From NCBI RefSeq assembly GCF_000718775.1, contig NZ_JOCB01000044.1:1-64000 (forward strand): a DNA stretch of 64,000 nucleotides, in the 5' to 3' direction. Each line of letters opens with the position of its first letter. The first letter of the stretch is position 1. Source of the DNA: Streptomyces sp. NRRL S-31. GTDB lineage: Bacteria > Actinomycetota > Actinomycetes > Streptomycetales > Streptomycetaceae. Shown here piece after piece: positions 34,501 through 42,184 of the stretch. The notes below the pieces were generated by a model, which did no database searches, had not been told where the DNA came from, and saw only the letters and a list, made by a program, of their open reading frames with translations. The position numbers and the translations under genes were made by a program.

Positions 34501-36052
34501 CGTCCCCCTCGGCATCGCTCCCCGGCGCTGCGAGCTACGGCCCGTTCCGCTGCCCGATCCCGACCCGGACCTCGCCTCCGAACTGGCCGGCAGACGGTTC
34601 GTCGTCCTGGGGGACGGCCACGCCGGTGAGGACGGCGAGGGCGACACCCCCGCCGACGACCAGGGGCACCGCCCCGGCGGCGCGGCAGCCGAGGTCGCGG
34701 CACGGCTCGCCCGGTACGGCGCCGACACCGTACTCCTCGCCCACGACCACCTCCTCACCCCGGCCGACCTCCCCGCGGCGCCGGTCGACGGCGTCCTCTA
34801 CCTCGGCGCGCTCCCCGGCCCCGACCTCCCGGTGCTGCCGGACGCGTTCCCGGTGCTGCGGGCGGCGCTGGCCCACGGCCCCCGGCTGCTGCTCGCCGTG
34901 CGCGCCGCCGACGGCGCCGGGGCGCTGCGGGCGGCGGGCCTGGACGGTCTGGTGCGCAGCGTCGGCCGCGAGTACCCGGATCTCTCCGCCCGCGTGCTGG
35001 CGGTGACCGACACCGGCCCGGCGGCCGTCGCCGACGCGGTCCTCGCCGAGCTGTGCGCTCCGCGACCCGCTCCCGTGGTCCTGCGCACGGCGACCGGACA
35101 CCGGCACGGCCTGGAACTGGTGTCCGCGCCCCTCGGCCCGCTCGGCACCACCGGAGCCGGACCCGCCGGGGACGGCGCCGCCGAGGCCGCCGCCCTCGGA
35201 CTCGACCGGGACTCCGTGGTGCTGCTGGTCGGCGGGGCCCGGGGCATCACGGCGAGGTTCGCGGCCACGCTGGCCGCCGCCTCCCGGTGCCGGATCGAGC
35301 TGCTGGGCCGCACCCCCGCGCCCACCGCGCCCGAGCCCCCGCACATCGCCGCCGCCCGCACTCCCGTGGAACTGCGGGCCGCGCTCGCCGCCGGGCCCGG
35401 CGCCCCGCGGCCCGCCGAGGTCAACCGGGCCGCCGGACTCGTCCTCGCCCAGCGGGAGATCACCACCACGCTCGCCGAACTCGCCGCCCTCGGCAGCCCG
35501 GCCCGCTACCGCTCGGTCGACTTCCGGGAACGGGACACCGTCCTGCGGGCCGTCAAGGAGATCCACGCCGAACACGGCCGGCTCGACGGCGTGGTCTTCG
35601 CCGCCGGGGTGATCGAGGACCGGCTGATCGCCGAGAAGACCCCCGACTCCTTCCGGCGGGTCTACGGCACGAAGACCGCCGGGGCCGCCGCGCTGTTCGC
35701 CGCCCTGGACGAGCTGCCCGCCGCACCGGAGTTCACCGTGCTGTTCGGCAGCATCGCCGCCGTCCTCGGCAACCGGGGCCAGGCCGACTACGCCGCCGCG
35801 AACGACGCGCTGGAGGTGCTCGGCGCGGACCGGGCCGCCCGCACCGGCCGGCGCACGCTCACCGTGCACTGGGGTCCCTGGGCCCCGGCCGGCGGCCACA
35901 CCGGGATGGTCGGCCCGGAACTGGGCCGCGAGTACGCCCGGCGCGGGGTCGCGCTGATCGACCCGGAGGAGGGCACCGCGGCCCTGCTCCGCGAGCTGGC
36001 CTGGGGCGACCCGGCGGCCCGCGCCGTCGTCTACACCGCGTCGGGCTGGTGA
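28571..36052 (+). CDS. Iterative synthase 1: NMO-like, NMO(PfaD-like), KS, AT, ACP, KR
   Basis: 2493 residues. Order: a degenerate nitronate-monooxygenase-like barrel (about 5-205; ESGGRVG, Arg133 at the usual His position); a Ser/Pro/Val repeat linker (302-344); a second, complete PfaD-type barrel (about 385-755; ECGGHVG with His528), the enoyl-reductase type of PUFA synthases; KS (about 782-1220; Cys966, His1101, His1141); AT (about 1335-1640; FPGQGSQ, Ser1427 in GHSYGE); one ACP (about 1810-1890; Ser1847 in DLSIDSIKR, PUFA-type); a TGTP repeat linker; KR (about 1980-2493; VGGARGI, Tyr2407). It builds and reduces an acyl chain iteratively. A TTA codon (residue 708, 30692-30694) implies bldA control. 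ATG 28571 has GGAG upstream. Confidence 0.9.
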   Translation: MTSPVRAHDLILCLTPFGEPDAGLAAAASAAGALGVLDLGTGDRRSRDQLSRLSRAAPGPFGIRVTGRCALTPADLGDAVDTVLLTSDSTWNADRLPDACRVLVEVHDLGQARAAVRAGARGLVARGAESGGRVGDLTTFVLLQQLLSDEELVDVPVWACGGIGPRTAAAAVAGGAAGVVLDSQLALLAESELPEETRAVLRSLDGSETVVVGGHRVLRRRGPDAPRPPADTPEAVAPLLGARAPRGRLLPVGQDGFLAARFAERWRDVRGVVRGLTAAIREVSGAAAAPRPPMPTTAPPAVPVSSPSEASVRPVVPVSSSSEASVRPVVPVSSPSVEASARSVVPSAVDTAVLPAEAEAIPSAGTGPWPVAAVSGADALRPGSVMSRALGTRLPVAQGPMTRVSDQAGFAAAVAEDGALPFLALALADGERARAMLTEARAVLDGRAWGVGVLGFAPEDVRNAQLDAVRELRPTHAIVAGGRPAQAQALERAGIRTFLHVPSPGLLRQFLDAGVRRFVFEGSECGGHVGPRASFPLWEAQLAVLEDFLADFPADAAARGTADGATGPGDGGEAPPLEVFFAGGIHDERSAAMVAALAAPLTARGAAVGVLMGTAYLFTEEAVARGAVRPLFQRQVLAATGTALLETAPGHATRCVPSPFTRDYREREAGLRTAGLPDRQVWERLERLNVGRLRIASKGVTRAEGGELRAVDEERQLGEGLFMAGQVAVLRSAPTTVAALHHAVTDGAADFLAARAAGPAARGTAPSPRAAAHPSPPPPPPLDIAIVGMACMFPQAPDLAAFWANIVAGRDSVTEVPPERWDPAVHHDTGMTTSKWGGFLPEIPFDPLRYGIPPASLGSIDPAQLLSLEAARRALDDAGYGERGRWFDRSRTSVVFGAEAGSDLSGALTLRTVLPSYYGAVPDGLDQQLPRLTEDSFPGMLANVISGRIANRLDLGGANYTVDAACASSLAALDVACKELVCGTSDTVLCGGADLHNGINDYVLFSAVHALSPTGRSRAFDSSADGIALGEGVACLVLKRLADAERDGDRIYGVVKGLGSASDGRSLGLTAPRPEGQRAALERAYRNAGVPPAAVGLLEAHGTGTVVGDRTELDVLGEVFAEAGAETGGCALGSVKSQIGHTKCAAGLAGLIKATLALYTGVKPPTLHVERPNPAWTAGESPFAFHTRARPWAVPAAERVAGVSAFGFGGTNFHAVLAAYGDAPPPRQALDAWPAELFLFRGRDLAAARRTAGELLRAAESDGSPWRLRDLALAAAHRADTSHDPVQAAVVAHDTEELITRLRHVLAADPAPAAGVHLAAPAGGGDFPRTDPGKVAFLFPGQGSQRTGMLGELLVTLPELRHYLHLGRAHADRLFPPAAFDDATDERHRAALTDTRTAQPALGITGLAAHAFLTSAGVHPDLAAGHSYGELVALAAAGALDPETLLELSAERAGAILAAAGDEPGTMAAVGAPAETVVRALRTAGAPESVVVANLNSPEQTVVSGPTADVDTAVKALRSAGLGARRIPVACAFHSPLVAAAGDRFAEVLADKPVRAPEFPVWANRTATPYPADPGAVRAGLAAQIGAPVAFAAQIEAMYEDGARIFVEAGPGKVLTRLVGQILGDRPHRTIACEPRPDSGLDGWLDALARLATAGQPVRTTWLFHGRDAVDALRTPAPERPGWTVDGHLVRTAAGALLPGALAPARRVVETTVTTAQPNGSPADRDALISEFLRTSREMIAAQRDVLLTYFGAPADAPTPVSPLAPPVPMAPPAPLAPPAPLASPASPASAVPAPAGPADEPVPGPAAASADDVERVVREIISERTGYPVDMIEPGLDLEADLSIDSIKRAEIAGELARRLGIAGGAELLADAELEELAKARTAAAVTTWLTARLGAAGGASGHAARNDGTPAPAAAAAPARAPETVPAAPATAIAITGTPTTGTPTTGTPITGTPASGTSAPAAPLPGTPAPAAADVPLGIAPRRCELRPVPLPDPDPDLASELAGRRFVVLGDGHAGEDGEGDTPADDQGHRPGGAAAEVAARLARYGADTVLLAHDHLLTPADLPAAPVDGVLYLGALPGPDLPVLPDAFPVLRAALAHGPRLLLAVRAADGAGALRAAGLDGLVRSVGREYPDLSARVLAVTDTGPAAVADAVLAELCAPRPAPVVLRTATGHRHGLELVSAPLGPLGTTGAGPAGDGAAEAAALGLDRDSVVLLVGGARGITARFAATLAAASRCRIELLGRTPAPTAPEPPHIAAARTPVELRAALAAGPGAPRPAEVNRAAGLVLAQREITTTLAELAALGSPARYRSVDFRERDTVLRAVKEIHAEHGRLDGVVFAAGVIEDRLIAEKTPDSFRRVYGTKTAGAAALFAALDELPAAPEFTVLFGSIAAVLGNRGQADYAAANDALEVLGADRAARTGRRTLTVHWGPWAPAGGHTGMVGPELGREYARRGVALIDPEEGTAALLRELAWGDPAARAVVYTASGW
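29474..29602 (+). repeat. 42-bp tandem repeat in synthase 1 linker
   Basis: Units at 29474-29515, 29516-29557 and 29558-29602 (the last with a 3-base insertion) encode VPVSSPSEASVRPV-like 14-mers between the two NMO-type domains. In frame, so copy-number change would alter only linker length. Confidence 0.85.
34379..34453 (+). repeat. 15-bp tandem repeat in ACP-KR linker
   Basis: Five units of about 15 bases (ATTACCGGTACGCCG and variants) encode (I/T/A)(T/S)GT(P/S) repeats between the ACP and the KR structural region. Confidence 0.88.
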
Positions 36053-36053
36053 C

Positions 36054-39000
36054 ATGACGGAGCCTCAGACGCCGGTCGCCATCGTCGGAATGGCGGTGCT
36101 GCTGCCCGGTGCCCGCGGACTGGACGCCTACTGGGCCAACCTGCGGGACGGCACCGACGCCATCGGTGACGTCCCCGCCCACCGCTGGGACGCCGACTAC
36201 TACCGTCCCGGCTCGGCCGCCGGGCCCGCCGTCGCCGGCCAGGTGTACTGCCGGCGCGGCGGGTTCGTGGACGGCCTGGCCGAGGTGGAGGTCACCCGGC
36301 ACGGCATCATGCCCGCCGCCGTGGCCGGCACCGAACCCGACCAGCTGATCGCCCTCGACGTGGCCGCGACCGCGCTCGCCGACGCCGGCGGTCCGGAGCG
36401 GCTGCCCGAACGGCACCGGGTCGGGGTCGTCCTCGGCCGGGGCGGCTATCTCACCCCCGGCCTGGCCCGGCTGGACCAGCGGGTGCGCACCGCACACCAA
36501 CTCACCCGCACCCTGGGCGAGTTGCTGCCCGACCTGGCACCCGCCCAGCTCGACCGGGTCCGCGCGGCGTTCACCGAACGGCTCGGCCCGGACAGCCCCG
36601 ACGCCGCGATCGGCCTGGTCCCCAACCTCGCCGCCTCCCGCATCGCCAACCGCCTCGATCTGCGCGGCCCCGCCTACACCGTGGACGCGGCCTGCGCCTC
36701 CTCCCTGGTCGCCGTCGACCACGCGGTCACCGCGCTCACCACCGGCCGCTCGGACCTGATGCTGGCCGGGGGAGTGCACCACTGCCACGACATCACGCTG
36801 TGGAGCGTCTTCTCCCAGCTCCGCGCGCTGTCCCCGACGGAGCGCATCCGCCCCTTCCACCGCGACGCCGACGGCCTCCTCATCGGCGAGGGCACCGGAG
36901 TCGTCGTACTGAAACGGCTCGCGGACGCCGCACGCGACGGTGACCGCGTCTACGCGGTGATCCGCGGCACCGGCGTGGCCGCCGACGGCCGTACGGCGGG
37001 ACTCGTCGCCCCCGATCCGGGCGGCCAGGGCCGGGCCGTGCGCCAGGCCTGGCAGGCCGCCGGGCTCGACCCCGCCGCACCGGACTCGGTCGGCCTGCTG
37101 GAGGCCCACGGGACGGCCACGCCCGCCGGTGACACCGCCGAACTCCGCACACTGGCCGAGGTGTTCGGGCCCGGGGCGAGCGGCCTCCGGGACGAGGGGC
37201 GGCCGGTGCTGGGCTCGGTGAAGTCGATGATCGGCCACACCATGCCGGCGGCGGGCGTGGCGGGCCTGGTCAAGGCCGCGCTCGCCCTGCACCACCGCAC
37301 CCTCCTGCCCACGCTGCACTGCGACGACCCGCACCCCGCCCTCGCCGCCACCCGCTTTTGCACCCTGGACCGGGCCCGGCCCTGGGAGACGGGCACCGGA
37401 CAGCCGGTCCGGCGGGCCGGGGTGAACGCGTTCGGGTTCGGCGGGATCAACGCGCACGTGGTGCTGGAGGAGTCACCGGCCGGCCGCCCCGCCCAGGCAC
37501 CATGGAGGGTTTCCGCACCCGTTGCTGCACCCCTGATCGAGTCGCCCGCCACATCCGTCACCGAGTCGTCCGCCGCACCCGTCACCGAGTCGCCCGCCGC
37601 ATCCGTCACCGAGTCGTCCACCGAGCCATCCGCCGCGTCGTCCGCCCTGTCGTCCGCCGTGCCGGGTGGTGCGCCGCGCGGGGTGCCACCGGCCCGGCCG
37701 CGTGTCATCGAACCCGAGCGGGTCCTGCTGCTCGCCGCCGGGGACGTGGCCGGGCTCGCCGTCCTCCTCGACCGCGACGACCCGGCCGTGCTCGCCGCCG
37801 GGCTCGACCCGGCCCTCCCGCGCACCGGGGACGGCCCGGTCCGGCTCGGGATCGTGGACCCGACGGCCAAGCGGCTCGCCCTGGCCCGTCGCACGGTCGC
37901 CAAGGGCCGTGCCTGGCACGGGCGCGGTGACATGTGGTTCCGGCCGACCCCCCTGCTCGGCCCGGCCGGCGGCCGGCTCGCGTTCGTCTTCCCCGGGCTG
38001 GAGGCGGAGTTCACGGCCCGTACCGACGACATCGCCGCCCACTTCGGCCTGCCCCCGGTCGCTGGCACGGAGGTCCGGGTGGGCGACATCGGCCGGCACG
38101 GCTTCGGCGTCGTCGGGGTGGGCCGCCTGCTGGACCAGGCCCTGCGCCGCATGGGCGTGGTACCGGACGCGGTCGCCGGACACAGCGTCGGAGAGTGGAC
38201 GGCCATGGCCGCCGCCGGACTGTACTCCGCCGCCCAGGTGGACGCGTTCATGACCGGCTTCGACCCGGACTCGATCACCGTCCCCGGCCTCGCCTTCGCC
38301 GCCGTCGGCACCTCCGCCGCCCAGGTCCGCGCCGCGCTCGCCGCCGCCTGGGCGGGTTCCGGGATCGTGCTCTCCCACGACAACGCGCCCCGCCAGGCCA
38401 TGGTCTGCGGCCCCGGCCCGGTGGTGGAGGAGTTCGCGCGGTCCCTGCGCGCCGAGGGCGTGCTCTGCCAGGTGCTGCCCTTCCGGTCAGGCTTCCACAC
38501 GCCGATGCTGGAACCGTATCTCGGCCCCATCAAGGCGTCCGCCGACCGTTTCCGGCTGCACCCGCCGACCGTTCCGGTGTGGTCGGGAACGACCGCGGCA
38601 CCCTTCCCGGCGGACGAGCCCGCGGTCCGGGAACTCTTCGTCCGGCATCTGCTGGAGCCCGTCCGCTTCCGCGAGCTGACCGAGGCCATGTACGCCGCCG
38701 GGCACCGCGTCTTCGTCCAGACCGGCCCCGGCCGGCTGACCTCGCTCATCGGCGACACCCTCGGCGAACGCGATCACCTGGCCGTCGCCGCCCACTCGGC
38801 CCACCATGACGGGCTGGCCCAGCTCCGGCGCACGGCGACCGCGCTGTGGACGGCGGGGGCGGTCGTGGCACCGGCGGTTCCGGCCCGGACCCCGGCCCGG
38901 ACCGAGGCCGGCACCACGGCGGGAACCCCGGCCGGCCGTCCGGCCGTGGTACGCCCGCCCGTCCGCCTCGACCTGGGCAGCGCCCTGGTGTCACTGGACG

Positions 39001-41045
39001 GCCCGTCCCGCGAGGCGCTGCGCGCGCAACTGCGCGGGACGCCGCCGGAAGAACGGCCGGGCGAACCACCGACCACACGGTCGGCCACACCGCCGGACGC
39101 CTCACCGCCGACGGCCGGATTCCCCCTTCGGCCCGGTACGCCGGCCGGCCCTTCCGCCACCACCGTCCCCGCGCTCGAACACCTCGCGCGGCACCACCCG
39201 GCCGCCGCCGAACTCACCGCCCTCCTGCGGGACACCGCGCACACGGCGGCGGAACTGATCGCGGCGAGCCGCCCCCCGGGCACCGGAAGCCCCACGCCCC
39301 CAGGCACCCACGCCCCCGCCCCCCTCACCTCCGCCCCTCCCACGGTTCACCCCACCACCACGACCCTCCACGTCTCCGCGCGGACCATGCCCCACCTCCT
39401 GGACCACTGCTTCTTCCCGCAGCGTCCGGGCTGGCCGGACCTGGCCGACCGCTGGCCGGTCGTCCCCGCCACCACGATCGTGCGGCACATGATGGACGCG
39501 GCGGAGGCGGCGGCCCCCGGCCTGCGCGCCGTCGCCGTGCACGGGGCCCGCTTCGACCGGTGGCTCACCGCGACGCCCCCCGTCGAGGTACCGGTCACCG
39601 TCACCCCGGCCCCCGACCACCCGCACCGGGTCACCGTCGCCTTCGGCACGACGGCCCGCGCCGAGATCGAACTCGCCCCGCACCACTGCGCGCCATCCCC
39701 GCCGATCCCCTTCCCGGGCGCCCCGGAACACCTCCCCGCGCACACCGCGGCCCAGCTCTACCGCGAGCGCTGGATGTTCCACGGCCCGCGGTTCCAGGGC
39801 CTGACCGAGCTGACCGCGATCGGCGAGCGGCACATCCGCGGAGTGATCACCACCCCCGCCGCCCCCGGTGCCCTGCTCGACAACGTCGGCCAGCTGCTGG
39901 GCTACTGGATCATGGCGACCCGCTCCGAGCGGACCGTCGTCTTCCCGGTGCGGCTGGGCACGGCGCGGTTCCACGGACCGGACCCGGCCCCCGGCACCGA
40001 GGTGCGCTGCCTGCTGCGGATCACCTCGCTCACCGACACCCTGCTGGAGGCGGACGCGGAACTGACCGTCGACGGCCGGGTGTGGGCCCGGCTCACCGGC
40101 TGGCAGGACCGCCGGTTCGACAACGACCCCACCACCCGGCCCGTCGAACGCTTCCCCGAGCGCCACACCCTCTCCACCGCCATGCCCGGCGGCTGGGCCC
40201 TGGTGCACGAGCGGTGGCCGGACCTCGCCTCACGCGACCTGATCATGCGGAACTCGCTGGGCGGCGCCGAGCGCGCCGCGTACGCGCGACGCCCGCCGCG
40301 CGGACGCCGGCAGTGGCTGCTCGGCCGTATCGCGGTCAAGGACGCGGTACGGCACTGGCTCTGGCAGCAGGGAGAAGGGCCCGTCTTCCCGGCGGAGATC
40401 CAGGTCGGCAACGACGAACTCGGCCGGCCCCGCGTCACCGGAGTGCACGGCCGCGCCCTGCCTCCGCTGGACGTCTCGCTCGCCCACCGAGCCGAGACGG
40501 GCGTGGCGATCGTACGGCCGCACCGCCCGTCGCCCGGTCCCGGCATCGACGTCGAAGAGGTCACCGAGCGCGACCCGGCCACCCTCGCCACCGCGCTCGG
40601 TCCCGTGGAACTGCGGTTGCTGCGCGCCCGGTGCGCGGACGGCGGTGAGACGCCGGCCCTGTGGTTCACCCGGTTCTGGGCCGCCAAGGAGGCGGTCGCC
40701 AAGGCCGAGGGCGCCGGATTCGGCGGCCGTCCCCGGGACTTCACCGTGTTGGAGGCCGCCCCGGACGGCAGCCGGCTGCTGGTCTCCGGCCGGCTGGAGC
40801 GCGCCTACACCGTGCACTGCGCGCCGGCCGCCAACCCGCCCGGCCTGCCGGAACGCGACTACGTGGTGGCCTGGACGACCGGCCCGGGGACCGGCGACGG
40901 ACGACACGGCGGCGCGGCCGAGGACGGACTGCACCGCCCCGCGCCCGCCGACGGACGGCACGGCGCCGCAGCCGCCGACGGACCGCCCGGCATCGCACCC
41001 GAGGACCGACGACACGACACCGCAGCCGAGGAGTACCTCCGATGA
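36054..41045 (+). CDS. Iterative synthase 2: KS, AT, DH, integrated PPTase
   Basis: 1663 residues, starting one base after synthase 1 stops. KS (about 3-470) has Cys214, His352 and His395, so it is condensing, not a chain-length-factor. A Ser/Thr/Pro repeat linker follows. AT (about 640-940) has GHSVGEW with Ser711 but lacks the GQG motif (reads FPGLEAEF) and the Arg that binds malonyl carboxylate. DH (about 1095-1370) is a double hotdog with His1118 (LLDHCFF) and Asp1276 (LLDNVGQLL). The C-terminus is a Sfp-type phosphopantetheinyl transferase (about 1390-1600; Asp1499 in GIDVEEV, Glu1546 in AAKEAV) that should activate the cluster's ACPs. A disordered tail ends the protein. Confidence 0.88.
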   Translation: MTEPQTPVAIVGMAVLLPGARGLDAYWANLRDGTDAIGDVPAHRWDADYYRPGSAAGPAVAGQVYCRRGGFVDGLAEVEVTRHGIMPAAVAGTEPDQLIALDVAATALADAGGPERLPERHRVGVVLGRGGYLTPGLARLDQRVRTAHQLTRTLGELLPDLAPAQLDRVRAAFTERLGPDSPDAAIGLVPNLAASRIANRLDLRGPAYTVDAACASSLVAVDHAVTALTTGRSDLMLAGGVHHCHDITLWSVFSQLRALSPTERIRPFHRDADGLLIGEGTGVVVLKRLADAARDGDRVYAVIRGTGVAADGRTAGLVAPDPGGQGRAVRQAWQAAGLDPAAPDSVGLLEAHGTATPAGDTAELRTLAEVFGPGASGLRDEGRPVLGSVKSMIGHTMPAAGVAGLVKAALALHHRTLLPTLHCDDPHPALAATRFCTLDRARPWETGTGQPVRRAGVNAFGFGGINAHVVLEESPAGRPAQAPWRVSAPVAAPLIESPATSVTESSAAPVTESPAASVTESSTEPSAASSALSSAVPGGAPRGVPPARPRVIEPERVLLLAAGDVAGLAVLLDRDDPAVLAAGLDPALPRTGDGPVRLGIVDPTAKRLALARRTVAKGRAWHGRGDMWFRPTPLLGPAGGRLAFVFPGLEAEFTARTDDIAAHFGLPPVAGTEVRVGDIGRHGFGVVGVGRLLDQALRRMGVVPDAVAGHSVGEWTAMAAAGLYSAAQVDAFMTGFDPDSITVPGLAFAAVGTSAAQVRAALAAAWAGSGIVLSHDNAPRQAMVCGPGPVVEEFARSLRAEGVLCQVLPFRSGFHTPMLEPYLGPIKASADRFRLHPPTVPVWSGTTAAPFPADEPAVRELFVRHLLEPVRFRELTEAMYAAGHRVFVQTGPGRLTSLIGDTLGERDHLAVAAHSAHHDGLAQLRRTATALWTAGAVVAPAVPARTPARTEAGTTAGTPAGRPAVVRPPVRLDLGSALVSLDGPSREALRAQLRGTPPEERPGEPPTTRSATPPDASPPTAGFPLRPGTPAGPSATTVPALEHLARHHPAAAELTALLRDTAHTAAELIAASRPPGTGSPTPPGTHAPAPLTSAPPTVHPTTTTLHVSARTMPHLLDHCFFPQRPGWPDLADRWPVVPATTIVRHMMDAAEAAAPGLRAVAVHGARFDRWLTATPPVEVPVTVTPAPDHPHRVTVAFGTTARAEIELAPHHCAPSPPIPFPGAPEHLPAHTAAQLYRERWMFHGPRFQGLTELTAIGERHIRGVITTPAAPGALLDNVGQLLGYWIMATRSERTVVFPVRLGTARFHGPDPAPGTEVRCLLRITSLTDTLLEADAELTVDGRVWARLTGWQDRRFDNDPTTRPVERFPERHTLSTAMPGGWALVHERWPDLASRDLIMRNSLGGAERAAYARRPPRGRRQWLLGRIAVKDAVRHWLWQQGEGPVFPAEIQVGNDELGRPRVTGVHGRALPPLDVSLAHRAETGVAIVRPHRPSPGPGIDVEEVTERDPATLATALGPVELRLLRARCADGGETPALWFTRFWAAKEAVAKAEGAGFGGRPRDFTVLEAAPDGSRLLVSGRLERAYTVHCAPAANPPGLPERDYVVAWTTGPGTGDGRHGGAAEDGLHRPAPADGRHGAAAADGPPGIAPEDRRHDTAAEEYLR
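37539..37610 (+). repeat. 24-bp tandem repeat in KS-AT linker of synthase 2
   Basis: Three in-frame 24-base units (37539-37562, 37563-37586, 37587-37610) encode ESPATSVT-like octapeptides between KS and AT. Confidence 0.85.
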
Positions 41046-41368
41046 ATCCCACCCAGCCGGCCCCGGCCCCCGCGCCGCCCACCGCCGAGACCGTGCTCGC
41101 CGACATCTCCGGCATGCTCCGCACGGTGCTGGCGGAGTACGGCGAGGACGACGTGGCGATCGGCATGTCCACGCTTTTCAACCGCGACCTGGAACTGGAG
41201 AGCATCGACCTCGTCACCCTGGCGGGCCTGCTGGAGGAACGGTACGGACAGCGGGTCAACCTCGCCGAGTTCCTGGCCGGTATGGAGTTCGACGAGATCA
41301 TCGAGCTGACCGTCGGCCGGCTCGTGGAGCACGTGGTGCGGAGCCTGAAGACCGGCCGGGCGGGCTGA
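41042..41368 (+). CDS. Acyl carrier protein
   Basis: 108 residues. The phosphopantetheine site is in 'NRDLELESIDLVTLAGLLEE' (Ser in the ESIDL motif). It differs from the PUFA-type ACP inside synthase 1 and resembles free ACPs of glycolipid or polyketide pathways. ATG overlaps the stop of synthase 2 (ATGA), so it is translationally coupled. It may load the finished chain for release, glycosylation or an additional extension step. Confidence 0.85.
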   Translation: MNPTQPAPAPAPPTAETVLADISGMLRTVLAEYGEDDVAIGMSTLFNRDLELESIDLVTLAGLLEERYGQRVNLAEFLAGMEFDEIIELTVGRLVEHVVRSLKTGRAG

Positions 41369-41371
41369 GCC

Positions 41372-42184
41372 ATGGCGATGGTCGACGCCGGCGGCATCCG
41401 GCTGCACGTCCAGCGGACCGGCCCCACCGACGGCCGCGCCCCGCACGCCACCATCGTCCTGGTGCACGGGCTGCTCACCGACAGTCTGGCCAGCTACTAC
41501 TTCACCGTCGCCCCCCGGTTCGCGGCGGCCGGACTCGACGTCGTCATGTACGACCTGCGCGGCCATGGCCGCAGCGAGCGCCCGCCGCGCGGCTACACCC
41601 TCGACCACAACATCGACGACCTGACGGCGCTCCTCGACCGGCTCGGCGTGACCGGTCCCGTGCACCTCGTCGGCAACTCCTACGGCGGCACCATCGCCTT
41701 CGGGTACGCGGCCCGCCATCCCGGCCGGGTGGCCGGCCTGACCCTGATCGAGTCCGAACCGGCGACCGCCGCCTGGGCGGCGAAGCTCGGCCGCATCCTG
41801 CACCGGGTGACGACCCAACTCGCCCACAACGAACCGGACGCCCTCGCCTGGATCACGGCCCACCGGGGCCACAACACCGCCCGCCTCGCCAAGGGCGCGG
41901 CACGGCTCGCCCGCGAGACCACCCTGGGCCGGGACATCCCCGCCAGCCGGGTGCTCACCGAGGCCCAGATCGGCGCCGTACGCTGCCCGGTCCTCGGTGT
42001 GTACGGCGGCGACTCCGATCTGGCGGACCTGGTGCCGGCGCAGCGGCGGCTGCTGCCGGACTACCGGGCGGTCGTGCTGCCGGGGCACGAGCACTCGGTC
42101 CTGGTCGAGGCACCCGGCACGGTCGGCGGACACATCCTGGACCACACCCTGGACCGGGTCCGCGCGGGGACGGGCGTCCGGTGA
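41372..42184 (+). CDS. Alpha/beta hydrolase
   Basis: 270 residues. 'VLVHGLLTDS' forms the oxyanion strand, GNSYGG the nucleophile elbow (Ser), and 'HEHS' near the C-terminus the catalytic His; Asp is likely in the preceding 'YGGDSDLADLV' region. In a synthase cluster without a thioesterase domain, the likely role is release or hydrolysis of the acyl chain from the ACP, though esterase or lactonase activity is possible. Starts three bases after the ACP stop, and its stop overlaps the next start. Confidence 0.82.
   Translation: MAMVDAGGIRLHVQRTGPTDGRAPHATIVLVHGLLTDSLASYYFTVAPRFAAAGLDVVMYDLRGHGRSERPPRGYTLDHNIDDLTALLDRLGVTGPVHLVGNSYGGTIAFGYAARHPGRVAGLTLIESEPATAAWAAKLGRILHRVTTQLAHNEPDALAWITAHRGHNTARLAKGAARLARETTLGRDIPASRVLTEAQIGAVRCPVLGVYGGDSDLADLVPAQRRLLPDYRAVVLPGHEHSVLVEAPGTVGGHILDHTLDRVRAGTGVR

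Noticed and set aside
36054..37500. KS of synthase 2 as a chain-length factor
   Set aside because: Cys214, His352 and His395 are all present, so it should be catalytic.
29474..37610. Tandem repeats as a CRISPR array
   Set aside because: Units are adjacent with no spacers, in frame in coding sequence and encode linkers.
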